Origin: an uncultured Oscillibacter sp.
GTDB lineage: Bacteria; Bacillota; Clostridia; Oscillospirales; Oscillospiraceae
DNA: 9,829 nucleotides
Direction of reading: 5' to 3'
Assembly: GCA_902490355.1 (NCBI GenBank)
Contig: CABUDN010000099.1
Span: forward strand, 1-9,829
Below, piece by piece: positions 7,697 through 9,829 of this stretch. How positions within the stretch are numbered: the first letter of the stretch is position 1; the number at the start of each line of letters is the position of its first letter. The notes beneath the pieces were generated by a model. That model searched no databases. It was given only the letters and a program-made list of their open reading frames with translations, and was not told where the DNA came from. The position numbers and the translations under genes were made by a program.

Positions 7697-9103
7697 TTAC
7701 ACCGGCTCCCCGTACAGGGCCCAGGTATTGCTCTTGGTAATCCGAACGTCCACAAAGCGGCCAATGAGAGACGGGTCTCCCTTGAGCCGCACCAGGCGGT
7801 TGCCGTCGGTCCGGGCGGCAATGGGATAGTCCGCATCGTCGCTCTCGCCGTCGCACAGTACCCGCACGGTCTTGCCCACATAGGCGGCGTGCAGGGCCGC
7901 GGAGCGGGCGTTCTGCACCTCCAGAAGCTGATCAAACCACTTCTGCTTCTCCGCCCGGGACACCGGGTCCGGCATCTGGGCCGCCTTGGTGCCGGGACGG
8001 GGAGAATAAATAAAGGTAAAGAGGGCGTCGTAGCCCACCTCGTCCACCAGGGACACCGTCTCCATGGCCTCTTCCTCCGTCTCGCCGGGGAAGCCGATAA
8101 TAATGTCCGAGGTGATGACCAGCCCCGGCATCACGGACCGGGCATAGTTCACCAGCTCCAGATACTGCGCCCTGGTATAGCGGCGGTTCATCTCCCGCAG
8201 CACCCGGTCGGAGCCGGACTGCACCGGCAGATGCAGCTGCTTGGCCACATGGGTGCACCGGGCCATGGTATCAAAAAGCTTATGGGTGGCGTCCTTGGGA
8301 TGGCTGGACATGAAGCGGATGCGGTAGTCCCCCGGGATCCGGTCGATCTCGGCAAGCAGGTCGGCAAAGTCATACCCGTCTCCGCCGTTATAGGAGTTGA
8401 CGTTCTGGCCCAGGAGGGTGATGTCCTTATAGCCGGATTCCACCAGCTCCCGCACCTCGGCCACCACCGCCTCGGGACGGCGGCTGCGCTCCCGTCCCCG
8501 GACGTAGGGGACAATGCAGTAGGAACAGAAGTTGTTGCATCCGTACATCACGGACACCCACGCCTTCACGCCCCGCTCCCGCACCACAGGAATGCCCTCG
8601 GCGATGGAGCCGTCTTCCTCCTCCACGGAGAACACCCGGCGGCGCTGCTCATACACCCGGTACAAAAGCTCCGGAAACCGCCACAGAGCCTGGGGACCGA
8701 ACACCAGATCCACATGGCGGTAGGACTCCTTCACCCGCTGGCTCACCCGGGGCTCCTGGGCCATGCAGCCGCACAGCACAATCACCTGGTCGGGATTATT
8801 CTTCTTGGTGTGGGTCAGCATGCCCAAGTTGCCGAATACCCGCTGCTCGGCGTGCTCCCGCACGGCGCAGGTGTTCAAAATCACCAGATCCGCCTGCCCC
8901 GGCTCCTGGGTGAAGGTAAAGCCGCAGGCCTCCAGCATGCCCATCAGGCGCTCTCCGTCCGCCACGTTCTGCTGGCAGCCGAAGGTATCCACGCAGGCCA
9001 CGGGATGGACCTGCCGGGCGGAAAACATCTCCCGGATCCGTTCTTCAAAATCCCGCTGGCGGGCCAAATCCTGCGCCGGGATCTCCACATTCTTGCGTTC
9101 CAA
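7697..9103 (-). CDS. miaB: tRNA-2-methylthio-N6-dimethylallyladenosine synthase MiaB
   Basis: MiaB is a radical-SAM enzyme that adds a methylthio group to i6A37 of tRNAs reading UNN codons. It binds two 4Fe-4S clusters. The N-terminal UPF0004 domain supplies Cys in FGCQQN (C43), NTCAVR (C79) and GCMAQ (C113). The radical-SAM cluster motif CNNFCSYC supplies C189, C193 and C196, followed by the family signature VPYVRGRERSR. A TRAM domain closes the 468-aa protein, a normal length with a roughly 35-residue N-terminal extension as in Firmicute forms. GQNVNSY, QSGSD and GFPGETEEE are further typical segments. The start is TTG at 9103, chosen because GGAGG is 8 nt upstream and no in-frame ATG lies nearby. 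It is the first gene after the promoter at 9142-9170. Confidence 0.97.
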   Translation of the reverse strand: MERKNVEIPAQDLARQRDFEERIREMFSARQVHPVACVDTFGCQQNVADGERLMGMLEACGFTFTQEPGQADLVILNTCAVREHAEQRVFGNLGMLTHTKKNNPDQVIVLCGCMAQEPRVSQRVKESYRHVDLVFGPQALWRFPELLYRVYEQRRRVFSVEEEDGSIAEGIPVVRERGVKAWVSVMYGCNNFCSYCIVPYVRGRERSRRPEAVVAEVRELVESGYKDITLLGQNVNSYNGGDGYDFADLLAEIDRIPGDYRIRFMSSHPKDATHKLFDTMARCTHVAKQLHLPVQSGSDRVLREMNRRYTRAQYLELVNYARSVMPGLVITSDIIIGFPGETEEEAMETVSLVDEVGYDALFTFIYSPRPGTKAAQMPDPVSRAEKQKWFDQLLEVQNARSAALHAAYVGKTVRVLCDGESDDADYPIAARTDGNRLVRLKGDPSLIGRFVDVRITKSNTWALYGEPV

Positions 9104-9111
9104 CTGCGTTT

Positions 9112-9116
9112 CCTCC
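9112..9116 (-). promoter_or_regulatory. Ribosome-binding site supporting the TTG start of miaB
   Basis: GGAGG, inside CGGAGG, lies 8 nt before TTG at 9103. The spacing is ideal and makes the rare start codon credible. A TTG start usually lowers initiation compared with ATG. Confidence 0.75.
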
Positions 9117-9141
9117 GAAATTCATACACTTTAACTAAAGT

Positions 9142-9170
9142 ATCATAGCATACCACCCGTCAAAACACAA
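9142..9170 (-). promoter_or_regulatory. Probable sigma-A promoter of the miaB - mutS - mutL operon
   Basis: On the minus strand a -10 box TATGAT (five of six to consensus) is preceded by TGC, giving the extended TGn -10 element. A -35 box TTGTGT lies 17 nt upstream; it matches only TTG of the consensus, which is tolerated with an extended -10. A predicted start near 9135 would give a leader of about 32 nt before the miaB TTG. An alternative TTGACG at 9158-9163 is only 10 nt from this -10, so it is not paired with it. Confidence 0.6.
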
Positions 9171-9216
9171 GACGAAAACCCCTGCCGCCGCCGGGGAATT
9201 TCCCGCTCCGGCGGCA
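9171..9216 (-). other. Structured element, possible backup terminator between the HPr-like gene and miaB
   Basis: TGCCGCCG at 9183-9190 and CGGCGGCA at 9209-9216 are inverted repeats, with an inner GGGAA/TTCCC dyad. On the minus strand the structure is followed by GGGGTTTTCGTCTTG, moderately U-rich. It lies after the clear terminator of the HPr-like gene and before the miaB promoter. It may be a second terminator, but the loop is long and the U-tract is broken. Confidence 0.4.
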
Positions 9217-9242
9217 CCGGAATCCGGCGCTCTTTGTTCCGG

Positions 9243-9276
9243 AGAAAAAGAAGAGAGCGGCGCAGATGCGCCGCTC
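9243..9276 (-). terminator. Rho-independent terminator of the HPr-like gene
   Basis: GAGCGGCGC and GCGCCGCTC form a 9-bp stem (9255-9276) with a 4-nt loop. The minus strand continues TCTTCTTTTTCT, a good U-tract. The hairpin starts 11 nt after the HPr-like TAA. It should separate the HPr-like gene from the miaB operon. Confidence 0.85.
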
Positions 9277-9287
9277 CTCTAGGGGTT

Positions 9288-9509
9288 TTATGCCATTTTT
9301 GAAACCAGCTTGTCAAACACTCTGGGATTCACGTCGTCTTCTGCGATGACATGGGCCTTCTGGCCCACCAGTGCAAACAGCCCCAGCAGAGAACGGGCGT
9401 CCAGCATCAGCGTGTCCGTGCTCAGCCACACTTCATAGGGTGTCTGGCAGGCCAGCTGGTTAATCTTCTCCACCTGCGTGTTATCCTTGATCTCGATTTC
9501 CCGAAACAT
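9288..9509 (-). CDS. HPr-family (PtsH/Crh-like) protein lacking the phosphohistidine
   Basis: A 73-aa protein whose central part, LDARSLLGLFAL (residues 36-47), matches the regulatory-serine region of HPr and Crh (x-AKSIMGLMxL type), with S40 at the Ser46 position. The rest fits the small alpha/beta HPr fold. The GLHARPA segment with the phosphorylatable His15 is absent: residues 8-19 read KDNTQVEKINQL instead, with no His nearby. The protein is also about 12-15 residues shorter than HPr. It therefore cannot act as a PTS phosphocarrier by the usual route and is more likely regulatory or structural; function is unknown. The ATG at 9509 is fixed by AAGGAGG 8 nt upstream. It appears to be monocistronic with its own promoter and terminator. 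In many Firmicutes an HPr-like gene (crh) follows whiA, but the upstream gene here is too truncated to test that. Confidence 0.85.
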   Translation of the reverse strand: MFREIEIKDNTQVEKINQLACQTPYEVWLSTDTLMLDARSLLGLFALVGQKAHVIAEDDVNPRVFDKLVSKMA

Positions 9510-9517
9510 GCTCGTTT

Positions 9518-9524
9518 CCTCCTT
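9518..9524 (-). promoter_or_regulatory. Ribosome-binding site of the HPr-like gene
   Basis: AAGGAGG lies 8 nt before ATG 9509. It rules out a longer reading that begins at 9722, upstream of the promoter. Confidence 0.85.
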
Positions 9525-9534
9525 ACAGCGTATT

Positions 9535-9553
9535 TGGATCACCTCTTGTGATC
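9535..9553 (-). promoter_or_regulatory. Leader dyad with an extended anti-16S match
   Basis: GATCAC-N5-GTGATC (9537-9553) is a perfect 17-bp dyad at the predicted 5' end of the HPr-like mRNA. On the minus strand GAGGTGATCCA (9535-9545) is complementary to the conserved 16S rRNA 3' end (TGGATCACCTC) over 11 nt, yet no start codon follows at usable distance. It may be an operator or a ribosome standby site; role inferred only. Confidence 0.45.
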
Positions 9554-9559
9554 GCCCAC

Positions 9560-9589
9560 ATTGTATCAGGGGGATAACCGTTATGTCAA
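9560..9589 (-). promoter_or_regulatory. Strong sigma-A promoter of the HPr-like gene
   Basis: The -35 box is TTGACA (perfect) and the -10 box TACAAT (five of six), separated by 18 nt. The predicted transcription start is near 9553, giving a leader of about 44 nt. The -35 box sits inside the dyad ACCGTT-N5-AACGGT, suggesting control by a dimeric regulator. Confidence 0.75.
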
Positions 9590-9593
9590 CGGT
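9577..9593. promoter_or_regulatory. Perfect dyad over the -35 box (candidate operator)
   Basis: ACCGTT-N5-AACGGT is a perfect inverted repeat of 17 bp total whose centre and right arm contain the TTGACA -35 box. A dimeric repressor bound here would block RNA polymerase. The regulator is unknown and chance symmetry cannot be excluded. Confidence 0.45.
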
Positions 9594-9674
9594 GCATTTT
9601 ATCATAAATGTTGCCGGTAATCGATTGCTCTTTGTGCATTTTTGAATATATTGCCCAAATATGTGCACGTTTTT
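9592..9674. repeat. Three GTGCA/T-run repeats upstream of the HPr-like promoter
   Basis: GTGCA followed by a T-run occurs at 9592, 9634 and 9663 (GTGCATTTT, GTGCATTTTT and GTGCACGTTTTT). A 15-bp dyad, ATATT-N5-AATAT, lies at 9648-9662 between the second and third copies. The stretch is distinctly more AT-rich than the genes. No coding signal is seen in it. These could be regulator or curvature elements, but may be chance. Confidence 0.35.
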
Positions 9675-9686
9675 GTCAAACTGCTC

Positions 9687-9714
9687 ACAACCCCCGCCCA
9701 AGGGCGGGGGTTGT
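9687..9714 (-). terminator. Thirteen-bp hairpin after the upstream gene (terminator-like)
   Basis: ACAACCCCCGCCC and its exact complement are separated by only AA, giving a very stable stem. It starts 20 nt after the stop of the upstream partial gene, as a terminator should. The U-tract is missing on both strands (minus strand continues GAGCAGTTTGAC), so it may be a non-canonical terminator or an intergenic repeat element. Confidence 0.5.
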
Positions 9715-9734
9715 GGGGTCAATTTTGTAAACGA

Positions 9735-9783
9735 TTACATCCGGGCGCGGAGCTTGTCCAGCTGGCGGACAAACTCCTCCGGC
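9735..9783 (-). CDS. C-terminal end of an unidentified protein
   Basis: The reverse frame PEEFVRQLDKLRARM ends in TAA at 9735-9737, immediately before a terminator-like hairpin. The charged amphipathic pattern is typical of a C-terminal helix. Only 15 codons are genomic because adapter sequence replaces the rest. The product cannot be named; whiA would be the expected neighbour upstream of a crh-like gene, but this tail does not visibly match it. Confidence 0.5.
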
Positions 9784-9829
9784 AGATCGGAAGAGCACAC
9801 GTCTGAACTCCAGTCACATTCCTTTATCT
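9784..9829 (+). other. Illumina TruSeq adapter with index (artefact)
   Basis: From 9784 the sequence reads AGATCGGAAGAGC, then CACACGTCTGAACTCCAG and TCAC, which is the standard TruSeq read-1 3' adapter. It is followed by ATTCCT, TT and ATCT, which matches my recollection of TruSeq LT index 27 and the beginning of the P7 flank. This is library sequence read through from a short insert and left on the contig end. It is not part of the organism. Confidence 0.98.

Noticed and set aside
7614..7856. Longer MBL hydrolase reading from inside miaB
   Set aside because: The added residues are Arg-rich shadow of miaB and of two hairpins. The start at 7613 has a suitable ribosome-binding site and gives the usual domain beginning.
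7889..9148. Plus-strand frame of 419 codons across miaB
   Set aside because: It mirrors miaB on the other strand; the His/Leu/Gly-rich product has no recognisable motif.
9158..9163. TTGACG as the -35 box of the miaB promoter
   Set aside because: It is only 10 nt from the TATGAT -10 box. Pairing it with TACTTT at 15 nt gives a poorer promoter than TTGTGT with the extended -10 at 17 nt.
9510..9722. N-terminal extension of the HPr-like protein from an ATG at 9722
   Set aside because: The extension would be translated from DNA upstream of the promoter and across a 13-bp hairpin, and it has no ribosome-binding site. The start at 9509 has an ideal one.
1..9783. Mobile element, CRISPR array, tRNA/rRNA gene or defence system
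   Set aside because: No transposase, integrase, spaced direct-repeat array, cloverleaf or known defence genes were seen. The CPBP protease family can take part in bacteriocin immunity, but no bacteriocin gene is nearby, so no such system is claimed.
9735..9829. Coding frame running through the right edge
   Set aside because: The bases beyond 9783 are adapter; only the last 15 codons can be biological.

Overview
The window is a GC-rich chromosomal segment in which every supported gene lies on the minus strand. Shine-Dalgarno sites are strong (AGGAGG-type) and the order is miaB - mutS - mutL. Together with an HPr-family gene lying upstream, this points to a Firmicute of the class Clostridia. 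The high GC, the short HPr-like protein and the Lys in the MutL endonuclease motif fit the Oscillospiraceae best; that family assignment is inference from gene content and style, not from a search.

Layout in the direction of transcription (right to left). (1) 9784-9829 is not genomic: it is Illumina TruSeq adapter with an index, so the natural sequence stops at about 9783. (2) 9735-9783 is the last 15 codons of an unidentified gene, followed by a 13-bp hairpin. (3) A 73-aa HPr-like protein (9288-9509) has its own near-consensus promoter and a rho-independent terminator. Its leader region carries two 17-bp dyads and an extended match to the 16S rRNA 3' end. (4) From a second promoter at 9142-9170 a long probable operon begins: miaB (tRNA ms2i6A methylthiotransferase, TTG start), an MBL-fold hydrolase, mutS, a CPBP-type membrane protease, a small two-helix membrane protein, an AEC-family permease, and mutL, which runs off the left edge.

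The gaps inside the block after miaB are 14 to 39 nt, each with a ribosome-binding site. The 83-nt gap after miaB holds two hairpins without U-tracts, which may partly terminate or process the transcript.

Functionally the core is DNA mismatch repair (MutS recognises mispairs; MutL is the ATP-dependent nicking partner), joined to tRNA modification (MiaB). Three membrane-protein genes of unrelated or unknown role sit between mutS and mutL. I do not see a mobile element, CRISPR array, tRNA, rRNA or a clearly new multi-gene system. The most unusual points are the adapter at the contig end, the HPr-like protein without the phosphorylatable histidine, its symmetric promoter and leader, and the membrane-gene insertion in the mut operon.
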